Assembly (NCBI RefSeq): GCF_900167445.1
Contig: NZ_FUZT01000018.1
Coordinates: 1-64,000 of the forward strand
Origin: Maledivibacter halophilus
Lineage (GTDB): Bacteria > Bacillota > Clostridia > Peptostreptococcales > Caminicellaceae
Direction: 5' to 3'
Length of the DNA stretch: 64,000 nucleotides
A model generated the notes under the pieces. It ran no database searches, had not been told where the DNA came from, and saw only the letters and a program-made list of their open reading frames with translations. The translations under genes and the position numbers were made by a program. This document shows positions 8,978-18,105 of this stretch, piece after piece. Each line of letters starts with the position of its first letter. The first letter of the stretch is position 1.

Positions 8978-9427
8978 TTAATTATACACTTCTTCTTTAT
9001 TAAAATACTTTGTCATTCTTATTATTGTTCCTTTTCCTGGGGAAGATTGTACCTCAACATTATCCATTAAGGATTTAATTATAAATATACCAAGGCCACT
9101 CTCCTTTGGATTACAAGCATCTGGCTTAGGACATTTGTCTATATTAAAACCTTTACCTTCATCCTTTACCTCTACTGTCAGTTTATCATTACTAATAATA
9201 AATTCTACTTCAAAATTATTATTACACCCATGTAATACAGCATTATTACATGCTTCACCTACTGCAACCTTTATATCATCAATATCTTCAATATTAAAAC
9301 CTACTTTATTTGCAATAACTGAAGATGTCATCCTCACAACACTTACATATTCTGGTTTACTAGGGAGTAATATACAAACGTTTTCTTTGTTGAAACGTTC
9401 AATTTTTTTTTCAGTTTTAGCATTCAT
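8978..9427 (-). CDS. rsbW: Anti-sigma factor serine kinase RsbW-like
   Basis: 149 residues. A GHKL ATPase fold is shown by the N box EACNNAVLHG (about residues 53-62), the G1 box DEGKGF (about 93-98) and the G2 box GLGIFII (about 112-118). Such proteins bind and silence their sigma factor and phosphorylate the RsbV antagonist on serine. It follows rsbV by 26 bases and precedes sigB, so the three are one operon. The AGGAAGGTGA ribosome binding site supports the start. Confidence 0.88.
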   Translation of the reverse strand: MNAKTEKKIERFNKENVCILLPSKPEYVSVVRMTSSVIANKVGFNIEDIDDIKVAVGEACNNAVLHGCNNNFEVEFIISNDKLTVEVKDEGKGFNIDKCPKPDACNPKESGLGIFIIKSLMDNVEVQSSPGKGTIIRMTKYFNKEEVYN

Positions 9428-9453
9428 AAAAAATTCACCTTCCTAAATTTGAA

Positions 9454-9768
9454 TTACTTCATAACAAATATTTGATCTAAACCAGTAATTCTTAAAAGCT
9501 TAGACATATTTGGTTTTGGATTGGAGATTATTATATTTTTTTCAATATTTTTTAATTTTTTTAATATGCCTATTAAAACACCTAAACCAGTACTATCGAT
9601 ATATTCTAGTTCTTCACAATCAAGTTCAATATCAGTTTCTTTTTCTTGCAAAAGGTTATTTAAATTTTCTTTTAAATTATTGGCATTGTAAATATCTACT
9701 TCACCCATCAATTTAACTTCCCATAGATTTTTTTCATTATTAAATGTCTTATTAATGTTTAATGACAC
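9454..9768 (-). CDS. rsbV: Anti-sigma factor antagonist RsbV-like (STAS domain)
   Basis: 104 residues from a GTG start at 9768. The reading frame is open 37 codons further upstream, but AGGAGG lies 7 bases before the GTG and the extra residues are basic and hydrophobic with no family match, so GTG is preferred. The STAS domain carries the phosphorylatable serine in the segment IDSTGLGVL (about residues 60-68). When unphosphorylated it should bind RsbW and free the sigma factor. It is the first gene of rsbV-rsbW-sigB. Confidence 0.87.
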   Translation of the reverse strand: MSLNINKTFNNEKNLWEVKLMGEVDIYNANNLKENLNNLLQEKETDIELDCEELEYIDSTGLGVLIGILKKLKNIEKNIIISNPKPNMSKLLRITGLDQIFVMK

Positions 9769-9851
9769 AAAAAAACCTCCTCGTAAAACTATTTTAAATT
9801 TACCCATTTTTTTTAATAAAAAAACACTATTTCTATATTTCTTTTTTAATA

Positions 9852-9879
9852 ATAATATCATAAAAATAAATTTTATCAA
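9852..9879 (-). promoter_or_regulatory. Candidate sigma-A promoter for rsbV-rsbW-sigB
   Basis: On the minus strand TTGATA (9874-9879), 16-base spacer, TATTAT (9852-9857), about 75 bases before the GTG start of rsbV. Its position inside the longer open frame also argues for the GTG start. A SigB-type promoter was looked for but nothing close to GTTTAA-N12-15-GGGTAT was found. Confidence 0.4.
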
Positions 9880-10021
9880 AATATGTTGGAGATTGGTATT
9901 TTATAGATTCCCATTGATTTTTCTTTATTAGTGAACTTTATAAAAATTTAAATTAAAATAAATTTTTATTTTTTCCTAAAACTTTATTGTTTTACTGTAT
10001 AATTTAAATATGTTAATTTTA

Positions 10022-10069
10022 TGAATATAGTGAAATAAATTAAATTTTGAAATCATTTCACTATATTCA
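10022..10069. repeat. Perfect 15-bp inverted repeat in the rsbV/10166 gap
   Basis: TGAATATAGTGAAAT (10022-10036) is exactly complementary to ATTTCACTATATTCA (10055-10069) with an 18-base AT-rich loop. It lacks flanking T-runs. The gap 9769-10165 otherwise holds only the rsbV promoter. It may be a further small palindromic element. Confidence 0.5.
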
Positions 10070-10165
10070 AATATATTATAAACGACAACTGACCCATTAC
10101 AATGCATTATTTATTCATTACATATTTTTTATTTTTATCTATTATTATTTTTTGGGGGGATGCCT

Positions 10166-11827
10166 ATGTTAAAATTTTTTAAAAATTGGAAATTTGTATT
10201 TATACTTACTCTTCTGCTGCTTTATATAGTTTATTTTACAGTAGTTTACAAAACTGAACTTGAATTACCTTCAGAAAAGTGGAGTAGAGATCTATTATTA
10301 ACTGAATTCAAAGCTGAAAGTATAAGTGAGGCTATGGCAAATAGCAATATATCTTCTATACCTATTTCAGATGAAAATGTTTTTATAACTTTTTGGTATA
10401 ATAATAACAATATCAATTATTCTATAATAAACAGCCAAGGAATTATCGTTTTAAAAGATAATTTGAATTTCAGCATAGAATCTTTAAAAAAAATTAGGGG
10501 AATATATAGAGATAATATCATTTTTTTATATAGCTTAGAAAATAGAAATTTAAAAATCTATGAATTTGATTTTAAAGCTAATAAAGTTCTATCTAAAAAA
10601 AATATAGCAGATGATGTTAAAGATTTTATTGTAAGAGAAGATATTCTTATTTATTCTAATAATAATTCCTTAAATTTCGTAGATACATCTGGTCATAAGG
10701 AAACTGTAAAAAATATAAATGTAGAAAAATTTGAAATTATAAAGGATAAGGAAAATCCTTTATACCATATTGCCTTATATGAAAAATTAAATTCTAAGGA
10801 CAATTATCTTACTTATCTAACCTATAATTTAAACAACAGAAAAATAAATGTACATAAGCTAACAAGTATTGCAAATTCCGTAAAAATATCTTTAGACCGT
10901 GTTGATATAGGTATTATTGACGATAAAATAAATATACTAGCCTCTTTAAATGATAATAGATTTGGAACTAACGTTTTACATAATTTTACATTTAAAAAGA
11001 ATGATGTTTCTAATTTTTCTAAAAATACAATGAGTTTAAATGGATCAAAGCCATATCCCCAAATTTTAAAGGAAGAAAGAAAAAAATTAACATTCATTGC
11101 CTCGGTAAATTTAATAAAGGGGAAGGACACTGAAACTGTTAATCTAATAAAATATACTATAGATAAAAAAAATAATATTACAGGTGAAAAATTATTAACT
11201 AAAACAAATTCCTTATCGGTAAATCCTTATTATTTCAATTTAAGTAACAATGACTATCTAGTGTGGACAGATATTAATGGAAGAAATAAGAGTATTTTAA
11301 TATCAAGCAATTCCAATGACATAATCAAAGCATCAAAAAAATTAAGAAGTAGTGAAATACTAGATTTATTTATGGCAACTTTCACAAGTCTAATACCTAG
11401 TATTTTTATTTCCTTGATATCAGTTATGAATATATTTATGCCAACCATACTATTTATATTTATAGTTTCTGTAATAAATCTTAGATGGGTTGAATTTTAC
11501 TATAATAGAGTATTTATTATTATATTTATATTACATTCTATTTTAAAAATTTTTTACACTAATAGAATACTAATAGATAATCATGAGGTTTATAAATTTC
11601 TACCAATTTTTTTAAAAAATCCAATAAGCTTATACTTTTTAATCGGAATAGCCACTTTAATTGCTTTATATTGTCTTAAATTATTCTTAAAAAATAGTAA
11701 AAATAGAAAGCATCTAGTAAAAACATACTCCTTCTTTGCCTTTATAGACATATTTATTTATACATTTTTAACTATTCCCTATGTTTATTCATATTTACTT
11801 TTAACTTATAAAATTAATATTAGCTAA
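10166..11827 (+). CDS. Membrane protein with large N-terminal ectodomain, unrecognised
   Basis: About 553 residues. One hydrophobic helix (about residues 8-28) is followed by some 350 mostly hydrophilic, beta-rich residues with repeated short strands (forms such as NLNFVDTSG and VWTDINGRNKSI), suggestive of a propeller-like extracytoplasmic domain, and then about five C-terminal helices (from about residue 395 to the end). The ATG at 10160 abuts the GGGGGG site, so the ATG at 10166 is preferred. No catalytic motif was recognised. It stands alone between the sigB operon and gyrA and is convergent with gyrA. Its function is unknown; a surface sensor or envelope role would be a guess. Confidence 0.7.
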   Translation: MLKFFKNWKFVFILTLLLLYIVYFTVVYKTELELPSEKWSRDLLLTEFKAESISEAMANSNISSIPISDENVFITFWYNNNNINYSIINSQGIIVLKDNLNFSIESLKKIRGIYRDNIIFLYSLENRNLKIYEFDFKANKVLSKKNIADDVKDFIVREDILIYSNNNSLNFVDTSGHKETVKNINVEKFEIIKDKENPLYHIALYEKLNSKDNYLTYLTYNLNNRKINVHKLTSIANSVKISLDRVDIGIIDDKINILASLNDNRFGTNVLHNFTFKKNDVSNFSKNTMSLNGSKPYPQILKEERKKLTFIASVNLIKGKDTETVNLIKYTIDKKNNITGEKLLTKTNSLSVNPYYFNLSNNDYLVWTDINGRNKSILISSNSNDIIKASKKLRSSEILDLFMATFTSLIPSIFISLISVMNIFMPTILFIFIVSVINLRWVEFYYNRVFIIIFILHSILKIFYTNRILIDNHEVYKFLPIFLKNPISLYFLIGIATLIALYCLKLFLKNSKNRKHLVKTYSFFAFIDIFIYTFLTIPYVYSYLLLTYKINIS

Positions 11828-11835
11828 ATCATTTT

Positions 11836-11883
11836 AAAATAGTATAGGGAGGCATATAAAAACATGCCTCCCTATACTATTTT
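11836..11883. terminator. Bidirectional terminator between the membrane protein and gyrA
   Basis: A perfect 20-bp stem (AAAATAGTATAGGGAGGCAT and its complement, arms 11836-11855 and 11864-11883) with an 8-base loop and T/A tracts at the ends. It overlaps the gyrA stop codon. Confidence 0.85.
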
Positions 11884-14323
11884 ATTCTTCTTCTTTTTCT
11901 ATCTGATGTGATATTTTGGCTATAGATGCTACAGTGTTATCTTCTCCAATTCTCATTAGTTTTACTCCTCTAGTGCTTCTACCAAATCTTGATATATCTT
12001 TAACTTCCAGTCTTATAACTATACTCGATGTATTTATAATCATTATTTCACTATCTTCACCAACTATTTTAGCACCTACAAGTTTTCCTGTCTTTTTACT
12101 TATATTGTAGGTTTTTATTCCTTTACCACCTCTAGTTTGTATTCTATATTCATCTAGTGAAGTTCTTTTCCCAAATCCATTTTCACTAACTACCAATAAA
12201 TCCGTTCCTTCATCAGCTAGTCCCATATCTATAACATGATCGTTTTCATTAAGGTTTATGGCTTTAACTCCCATAGCTGATCTTCCCATACTTCTCACAT
12301 CTTTTTCACTAAATCTTATGGACATGGCTCCTGAAGTTGCTAAAATTAATTCCTTTGTTCCATCAGTTAATTTTACACTTATGAGCTCGTCTTCATCCTT
12401 TAAGCTTATTGCTATTAATCCGGATTTTCTTGATGTGTTAAATTGTGGCAAATCACACTTTTTAATCATACCGTTCTTAGTTGCCATAACTAAATAACCA
12501 TCTTCAGTAAATTCTTTTATAGGTATTACTGCAGTAATTTTTTCATTAGGCTCTAAATACAGTAAATTCACTATATTTGTCCCTTTGGCTTGTCTCCTGG
12601 CTTCTGGAATTTCATAGGCCTTCATTCTGTGTACCTTTCCAAAATTAGTGAAAAACATTAAATAGTTATGAGTAGAAGTAATAAATATTGTCTCAACAAA
12701 GTCTTCTTCCCTGGTTGAAAGTCCGGCTATGCCCTTACCACCTCTTTTTTGACTTTTATATGTGGTTGCAGGTACCCTCTTAATATATCCCATATGGGTT
12801 AAAGTAATAAATACTTCTTCTTCATCTATTAAATCTTCTATATCTATTTCATCTTCTCTAGCTGCTATCTTTGTTCTTCTCTTATCACTATATTTTTCTT
12901 TAATTTCAAGCAGTTCATCTTTTATAATATTCATGAGAAGTCTTTCATTTGCAAGTATTTCTCTAAGTCTATTTATAGTCATAATCAATTCTTCATATTC
13001 TGAATCTATTTTTTCTCTTTCAAGTCCTGTTAATTTTTGAAGTCTCATATCAAGTATAGCTCCAGCCTGTATTTCTGTAAGTTTAAAATTCTCCATTAAA
13101 CCTTTTTTAGCTTCAGCTACATTTTTTGATCCTCTAATTAACTTAATAATAGCATCGATATTATCTAAAGCTATTTTTAAACCTTCTAAAATATGGGCCC
13201 TTGCTTCAGCCTTATTAAGGTCATACTGAGTTCTTCTAGTTACAACTTCTTTTTGATGAGCTAAATAATGATTTAATATTTCATATAGATTTAAAACCTT
13301 TGGCTGTCCGTCTACAAGTGCTATCATTATTATACTAAAGGTAGTCTGAAGCTGAGAATGCTTATATAATTTGTTTAAAACTACATTTGCATTAGTGTCT
13401 TTTTTAAGCTCTATAACTACTCTAATACCGTTTCTATCACTTTCATCTCTTAAGTCAGTTATTCCTTCAACCTTTTTATTTCTAACTAAATTTGCTATTC
13501 CTTCAATAAGCTTAGATTTGTTTACTTGATAAGGAATTTCGCTAACTATTAATGCTTGTTTTCCTTTACCTATATCAACAATCTCAACATTAGACCTTAC
13601 TGTTACTTTTCCCCTGCCTGTTCTATAGGCTTCCTTAATAGATTCCTTACCCATTATTATTGCGCCGGTAGGAAAATCAGGCCCCTTTACCACTTTAATA
13701 ATATCTTCCATCTCTGTATCTGGGTCATCAATCATTTTAACAGCTGCATCTATAATTTCACCTAGATTGTGGGGAGGTATAGAAGTTGCCATACCTACTG
13801 CAATACCTGTTGAACCATTTACAAGAAGATTAGGATATCTGCTTGGGAGTACTGCAGGCTCCTTTAGAGTTTCATCAAAGTTAAGTGTATAATCTATGGT
13901 TTCTTTATCTATATCCCTAAGCATTTCTACAGAAAGCTTTGTCAATTTTGCTTCTGTATACCTCATTGCTGCAGCGCTATCTCCATCAATAGAACCAAAG
14001 TTTCCATGTCCATTTACAAGCATGTATCTTGTGGAAAATTCTTGGGCAAGTCTTACCATTGCATCATAAACAGCTGTATCACCGTGGGGATGATATTTAC
14101 CTAAAACATCACCGACAATACGGGCTGATTTTCTATGGGGTTTTTCTGGTGCTAAACCTAATTCATTCATTGCATACAATATTCTTCTATGGACAGGTTT
14201 TAGTCCATCCCTTACATCAGGAAGGGCTCTACCTACTATTACACTCATTGCATAGTCTATATAAGATTTTTTCATTTCACTAGCTATATCAACCTGTATA
14301 ATATTTTGTTTTTTTTCCTCCAT
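11882..14323 (-). CDS. gyrA: DNA gyrase subunit A
   Basis: 813 residues. The N-terminal breakage-reunion domain holds the catalytic tyrosine in AAMRYTEAKL (about residue 122), next to the quinolone-resistance region HPHGDTAVYDAMVRLAQ. The C-terminal DNA-wrapping propeller has the GyrA box-like QRRGGKG and repeated RG/SGR motifs. With GyrB it introduces negative supercoils. Start ATG follows GGGAGGG and lies 15 bases behind gyrB, the standard gyrB-gyrA operon near oriC. The residue before Asp in the quinolone pocket is Gly-Asp with a small residue, i.e. wild-type looking. Confidence 0.97.
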   Translation of the reverse strand: MEEKKQNIIQVDIASEMKKSYIDYAMSVIVGRALPDVRDGLKPVHRRILYAMNELGLAPEKPHRKSARIVGDVLGKYHPHGDTAVYDAMVRLAQEFSTRYMLVNGHGNFGSIDGDSAAAMRYTEAKLTKLSVEMLRDIDKETIDYTLNFDETLKEPAVLPSRYPNLLVNGSTGIAVGMATSIPPHNLGEIIDAAVKMIDDPDTEMEDIIKVVKGPDFPTGAIIMGKESIKEAYRTGRGKVTVRSNVEIVDIGKGKQALIVSEIPYQVNKSKLIEGIANLVRNKKVEGITDLRDESDRNGIRVVIELKKDTNANVVLNKLYKHSQLQTTFSIIMIALVDGQPKVLNLYEILNHYLAHQKEVVTRRTQYDLNKAEARAHILEGLKIALDNIDAIIKLIRGSKNVAEAKKGLMENFKLTEIQAGAILDMRLQKLTGLEREKIDSEYEELIMTINRLREILANERLLMNIIKDELLEIKEKYSDKRRTKIAAREDEIDIEDLIDEEEVFITLTHMGYIKRVPATTYKSQKRGGKGIAGLSTREEDFVETIFITSTHNYLMFFTNFGKVHRMKAYEIPEARRQAKGTNIVNLLYLEPNEKITAVIPIKEFTEDGYLVMATKNGMIKKCDLPQFNTSRKSGLIAISLKDEDELISVKLTDGTKELILATSGAMSIRFSEKDVRSMGRSAMGVKAINLNENDHVIDMGLADEGTDLLVVSENGFGKRTSLDEYRIQTRGGKGIKTYNISKKTGKLVGAKIVGEDSEIMIINTSSIVIRLEVKDISRFGRSTRGVKLMRIGEDNTVASIAKISHQIEKEEE

Positions 14324-14337
14324 TTAAACTCCCTCCC

Positions 14338-16251
14338 TTATACATCTAAATTGTTTACATATTTAGCATTTAATTCTATAAATTCTCTACGGGGTTCAAC
14401 CTTGTCACCCATTAAAGTAGTAAATATCTCATCAGCTAAAATTGCATCATCTATATTTACCTTTATTATAGTTCTTTGCTCTGGATCCATTGTAGTTTCC
14501 CAAAGCTGTTCAGGATTCATTTCTCCAAGACCCTTATATCTTTGTAAGGATATCCCTTTTCTTCCTATTTCATTTAATAATGTATTTAAGTCATTTTCAT
14601 CATAAATATAATGTTCAGCTTTACCTTTTTTAACCTTATACAAAGGTGGTTGCGCAATATATACATACCCTTGTTCTATTAGAGGTTTCATATATCTAAA
14701 GAAAAAGGTTAAAAGCAAAGTTCTTATATGGGCACCATCAACATCAGCATCGGTCATTATAACGATTTTATGATATCTTAATTTGCTTATATCGAACTCA
14801 TCTCCTATACCACATCCAAAGGCTGTTATCATAGCCCTTATTTCGTTATAGTTCAATATTTTTACTAGATTTGCCTTTTCTACATTCATTATCTTACCTT
14901 TCAGGGGTAAAATTGCTTGAATTTCTCTATTTCTTCCTTGCTTTGCAGAACCTCCGGCAGAATCACCCTCGACTAAAAATATTTCACTTTTGACTGGGTC
15001 CTTTTCTGAACAATCGGCTAATTTTCCTGGAAGAGTTAAATTATCAAGTATACCTTTTCTTCTAGTAAGTTCCCTTGCTTTTCTAGCTGCTTCCCTAGCT
15101 TTAGCTGATCTAAGACATTTATCAATAATAATCTTTGCCTCTGAAGGATTTTCTTCTAAAAAATTTCCAATAGTTTCAGAAGCTATTGATTCTGAAATAC
15201 CTCTTATTTCACTATTTCCTAGTTTAGTTTTAGTCTGTCCTTCAAATTGAGGATCCGTTAATTTAACTGAAATTATTGCTGTTATACCTTCTCTTATATC
15301 TTCCCCCTGAAGATTATTGTCCTTCTCCTTTAAAAAATTATTCTTTCTTGCATAATCGTTCATTACTCTAGTTAGAGCGCTTTTAAAACCACTTAAATGG
15401 GTACCACCTTCATGGGTATTAATATTATTAGCAAATGTAAAAATGTTTTCTGAATATCCATCTGTATATTGGAGGGCAATTTCTATAACTGTCCCATCTT
15501 TTTGACCTTCATTATATAAAATACTTTTATGGATAACAGTTTTGTTTTTATTTAAATGTTTTACAAACTCTTTTAGTCCACCCTCATAATGAAATTCTGA
15601 CTTTTTATTTTCATCTTCTCTTTCATCTTCTAAAATTATCCTTATACCTTTATTTAAAAAAGCAAGCTCTCTCATTCTATGTTCCAATATTTTATATTCA
15701 AAAACTATATCATCAAATATTTCCTTATCAGGTTTAAAGGTACTGGTAGTTCCACTTATATCTGAATCTCCGATAATTTCAAGCTGGGTTTTTGTTTTAC
15801 CCCTTTCATATCTTTGCTTGTATATTTTGCCATTTCTTCTAACTTCTACTTCAAAATACTCCGACAAGGCATTTACAACTGAGGCACCAACACCATGAAG
15901 GCCACCAGAAACCTTATAGCCTCCTCCTCCAAATTTACCACCAGCATGAAGTACTGTATGAATAACTTCTACAGCCGGTTTATTCATTTTGGGATGCAGA
16001 TCAACAGGCATTCCTCTACCATCATCGGAAACACTTATTGAATTGTCTTCATGTATAATAATTCTAATATTTTTGCAATAACCTGCTAAAGCTTCATCTA
16101 TACTATTATCAACTATTTCCTCTACTAAATGATGAAGTCCCCTCGGACCCGTTGTACCAATATACATTCCTGGTCTTTTTCTAACAGGTTCTAAACCTTC
16201 AAGAACTTGTATCTGCTCGGCATTGTATTCTTGATTAATTTTTTCGGCCAT
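14338..16251 (-). CDS. gyrB: DNA gyrase subunit B
   Basis: 637 residues, the short Gram-positive form. The GHKL ATPase is marked by DNSIDEALAG (about residues 46-55) and GGLHGVGASVVNALS; the TOPRIM domain by EGDSAGGSAKQGRNR and DADVDGAHI; the C-terminal end by LQRYKGLGEMNPEQLWETT. It provides ATP hydrolysis and the DNA gate metal site of gyrase. It lies between recF (40 bases upstream) and gyrA, with GGGAGG before the ATG. Confidence 0.97.
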   Translation of the reverse strand: MAEKINQEYNAEQIQVLEGLEPVRKRPGMYIGTTGPRGLHHLVEEIVDNSIDEALAGYCKNIRIIIHEDNSISVSDDGRGMPVDLHPKMNKPAVEVIHTVLHAGGKFGGGGYKVSGGLHGVGASVVNALSEYFEVEVRRNGKIYKQRYERGKTKTQLEIIGDSDISGTTSTFKPDKEIFDDIVFEYKILEHRMRELAFLNKGIRIILEDEREDENKKSEFHYEGGLKEFVKHLNKNKTVIHKSILYNEGQKDGTVIEIALQYTDGYSENIFTFANNINTHEGGTHLSGFKSALTRVMNDYARKNNFLKEKDNNLQGEDIREGITAIISVKLTDPQFEGQTKTKLGNSEIRGISESIASETIGNFLEENPSEAKIIIDKCLRSAKAREAARKARELTRRKGILDNLTLPGKLADCSEKDPVKSEIFLVEGDSAGGSAKQGRNREIQAILPLKGKIMNVEKANLVKILNYNEIRAMITAFGCGIGDEFDISKLRYHKIVIMTDADVDGAHIRTLLLTFFFRYMKPLIEQGYVYIAQPPLYKVKKGKAEHYIYDENDLNTLLNEIGRKGISLQRYKGLGEMNPEQLWETTMDPEQRTIIKVNIDDAILADEIFTTLMGDKVEPRREFIELNAKYVNNLDV

Positions 16252-16291
16252 CTGTTTCCCTCCTGACTATATACAAAAACTATAAAACTTC

Positions 16292-17413
16292 TTAAATATC
16301 ATTATTTTGGACAATACTACCATTAGATATTTTAAAAATGCTCCCTTCTTTATCTAATGGAATCATAAGCTCAGGCAATTCAGTTATAGTAATAAAGGTT
16401 TGTACATTTTTTAAACTCTTTATTAAAAATTTTTGCCTATTTATATCTAATTCAGACATTACATCATCTAATAATAGAATTGGATATTCTCCAATTTCTC
16501 CTTTTATTATTTCTATCTCAGATAATTTTAATGATAGTGCTGCAGTCCTTTGCTGACCTTGAGAACCAAATATTCTTATATCCTTATTGTCAATGTAAAT
16601 ACCTAAATCATCCTTATGGGGTCCAACTGTAGTAAAACCTCTTTTTATATCATTATCAATTTTCTTTTCTAACATTTGTTTAAAACTTTCATAAATATCT
16701 TGGGTTTTATATTTTTTGTCTATTTTTATATTACTTAAATATTTTATTTCTAAATTCTCTTTACCTTCAGTAATTCTTCTATTCATTAATCTACTTAGCA
16801 TATTGAGCTTTTTAATAAATTCTATTCTTTTGAAAATAACCTCTGTCCCATATTCTACTAATTTTTCATTCCATATATCAATAGTTTTTAATAATTTTTT
16901 ATTATAAGCTATATTTTTTAAGAGATTATTTCTTTGTAACAAAACTTTATTATATGACATGATATTATAATAATATTTTTTGTTTACATGAGATATTTCT
17001 CTGTCGATAAATCTTCTTCTTTCAGAAGGCCCACCCTTTATTAATTTTAAATCCTCTGGAGAAAAAATAACTATATTAATGCTACCAAGTAATTCTGAAA
17101 GCTTAGTTAAACTTATTCCATTGGTTTTTATTTCTTTATTTCTATTATTCCATAATCTTAATTCTATAGAAATTTCTCCGTATCTTTTTTTTCCCTCAGC
17201 TTTTATATATGCCATATCTTTATTCATCTTTATAAGCTCTTTATCTTTATTGGTTCTAAATGATTTTCCAAAACCTGTTACGTATAAGGATTCCAATATA
17301 TTTGTTTTTCCCTGGGCATTATTTCCAATAAAAATATTTAGTTTATCATGAAGTATTATATCTAACTTATTATAGTTTCTAAAGTTAATTAACTTTAATT
17401 TGCTAATAAACAA
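16292..17413 (-). CDS. recF: DNA replication and repair protein RecF
   Basis: 373 residues from a TTG start at 17413. GAGGTG at 7 bases spacing favours TTG over the GTG that is part of that site. Walker A GNNAQGKTN (about residues 30-38), an ABC/SMC-type signature near FGSQGQQRTAALSLKLSE, and Walker B LLLDDVMSELD are visible. RecF loads RecA at gaps with RecO and RecR. It sits in the conserved dnaA-dnaN-S4-recF-gyrB order. Confidence 0.95.
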   Translation of the reverse strand: MFISKLKLINFRNYNKLDIILHDKLNIFIGNNAQGKTNILESLYVTGFGKSFRTNKDKELIKMNKDMAYIKAEGKKRYGEISIELRLWNNRNKEIKTNGISLTKLSELLGSINIVIFSPEDLKLIKGGPSERRRFIDREISHVNKKYYYNIMSYNKVLLQRNNLLKNIAYNKKLLKTIDIWNEKLVEYGTEVIFKRIEFIKKLNMLSRLMNRRITEGKENLEIKYLSNIKIDKKYKTQDIYESFKQMLEKKIDNDIKRGFTTVGPHKDDLGIYIDNKDIRIFGSQGQQRTAALSLKLSEIEIIKGEIGEYPILLLDDVMSELDINRQKFLIKSLKNVQTFITITELPELMIPLDKEGSIFKISNGSIVQNNDI

Positions 17414-17479
17414 TTTTAGCACCTCGGCTTAAAATCTAAATTATTTTAGACATACTATAATTAGATTTTTAATCTATAA

Positions 17480-17520
17480 ATTCAAGGAAAACAATGTAAT
17501 TTATAAATTTTTCCTTGAAT
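17480..17520. other. Hairpin upstream of recF
   Basis: ATTCAAGGAAAA (17480-17491) is complementary to TTTTCCTTGAAT (17509-17520), with an AT loop. No T-run follows on the minus strand. It lies in the 264-base gap between the S4 gene and recF. Confidence 0.45.
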
Positions 17521-17580
17521 ATTTATAGACGTCCCTTATAAATTTTTATTTGAGAAACTTGCATAATTAGCATTATTAAT

Positions 17581-17640
17581 TTTCAAATACAATATGTAGA
17601 TAACTCACCTGACTATCTCTACTACATTTTGTATTTGAAA
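17581..17640. repeat. Inverted repeat next to a family A-like end
   Basis: TTTCAAATACAA (17581-17592) pairs with TTGTATTTGAAA (17629-17640), and an inner TATGTAGATA roughly mirrors TATCTCTACT. Just before it, GAGAAACTTGCATAATTA (17552-17569) looks like a terminal repeat of family A. Together they suggest a mobile-type palindromic element between the S4 gene and recF. Confidence 0.45.
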
Positions 17641-17677
17641 TTTTTTTACATTTATTATACAATTTTCACATTTATCT

Positions 17678-17893
17678 CTACTTTTTATTCAATACTTTTA
17701 ATTTTATATCTTCTATTTCGATTATATCCTTATTTTTGATTTTCTTACCTCTTTGGGTAACTACTTCTCCATTTACTTTGACCAGACCTTCTTTAATCAA
17801 TATCTTTGCTTCTCCTCCCGAACCTACTATATTAGCATATTTTAGGAGTTGATCCATTCTTATATATTCTGTTTCAATAAGAATTTCCTTCAA
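17678..17893 (-). CDS. S4-domain RNA-binding protein (YaaA/RlbA type)
   Basis: 71 residues, a single S4 domain. The pattern RMDQLLKYANIVGSGGEAKILIKEGLVKVNGEVVTQRGKKI, spread over about residues 12-54, is typical of the small protein found between dnaN and recF in Firmicutes, known as YaaA/RlbA in Bacillus and linked to ribosome assembly. The start follows AGGAGG. It is 212 bases downstream of dnaN. Confidence 0.9.
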   Translation of the reverse strand: MKEILIETEYIRMDQLLKYANIVGSGGEAKILIKEGLVKVNGEVVTQRGKKIKNKDIIEIEDIKLKVLNKK

Positions 17894-18023
17894 CTTTATA
17901 CCTCCTTAATTTTCTATATATAATTATATATTTCTCTATTAAATAATCTTTACTATTTCATCCATATTTATTTTACATCAAATAGTAGGTTTTGTAAGTA
18001 GACAATTTGAACTAACAGAAATT

Positions 18024-18048
18024 AAGTCCTCCTTTATTAAGAGGACTT
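18024..18048 (-). terminator. Hairpin behind dnaN, possible weak terminator
   Basis: AAGTCCTC/GAGGACTT, 8 bp with a 9-base loop, 58 bases downstream of the dnaN stop. The sequence after it on the minus strand is AATTTCTG, so the T-run is poor. It may reduce read-through from dnaN into the S4 gene. Confidence 0.4.
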
Positions 18049-18105
18049 CTAATTATACAATAATCTTTAAGATGTAAAAAGATATAAAAGTAAAAACTTT
18101 TTATA

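Noticed and set aside
9769..9879. N-terminal extension of rsbV (37 more residues)
   Set aside because: A strong AGGAGG-N7-GTG lies inside, the extension overlaps the likely promoter, and the STAS family starts at the GTG product.
17480..17640. A small structured RNA gene between the S4 protein and recF
   Set aside because: Two hairpins are present but there is no promoter or terminator of its own; palindromic repeat elements explain the structure better.
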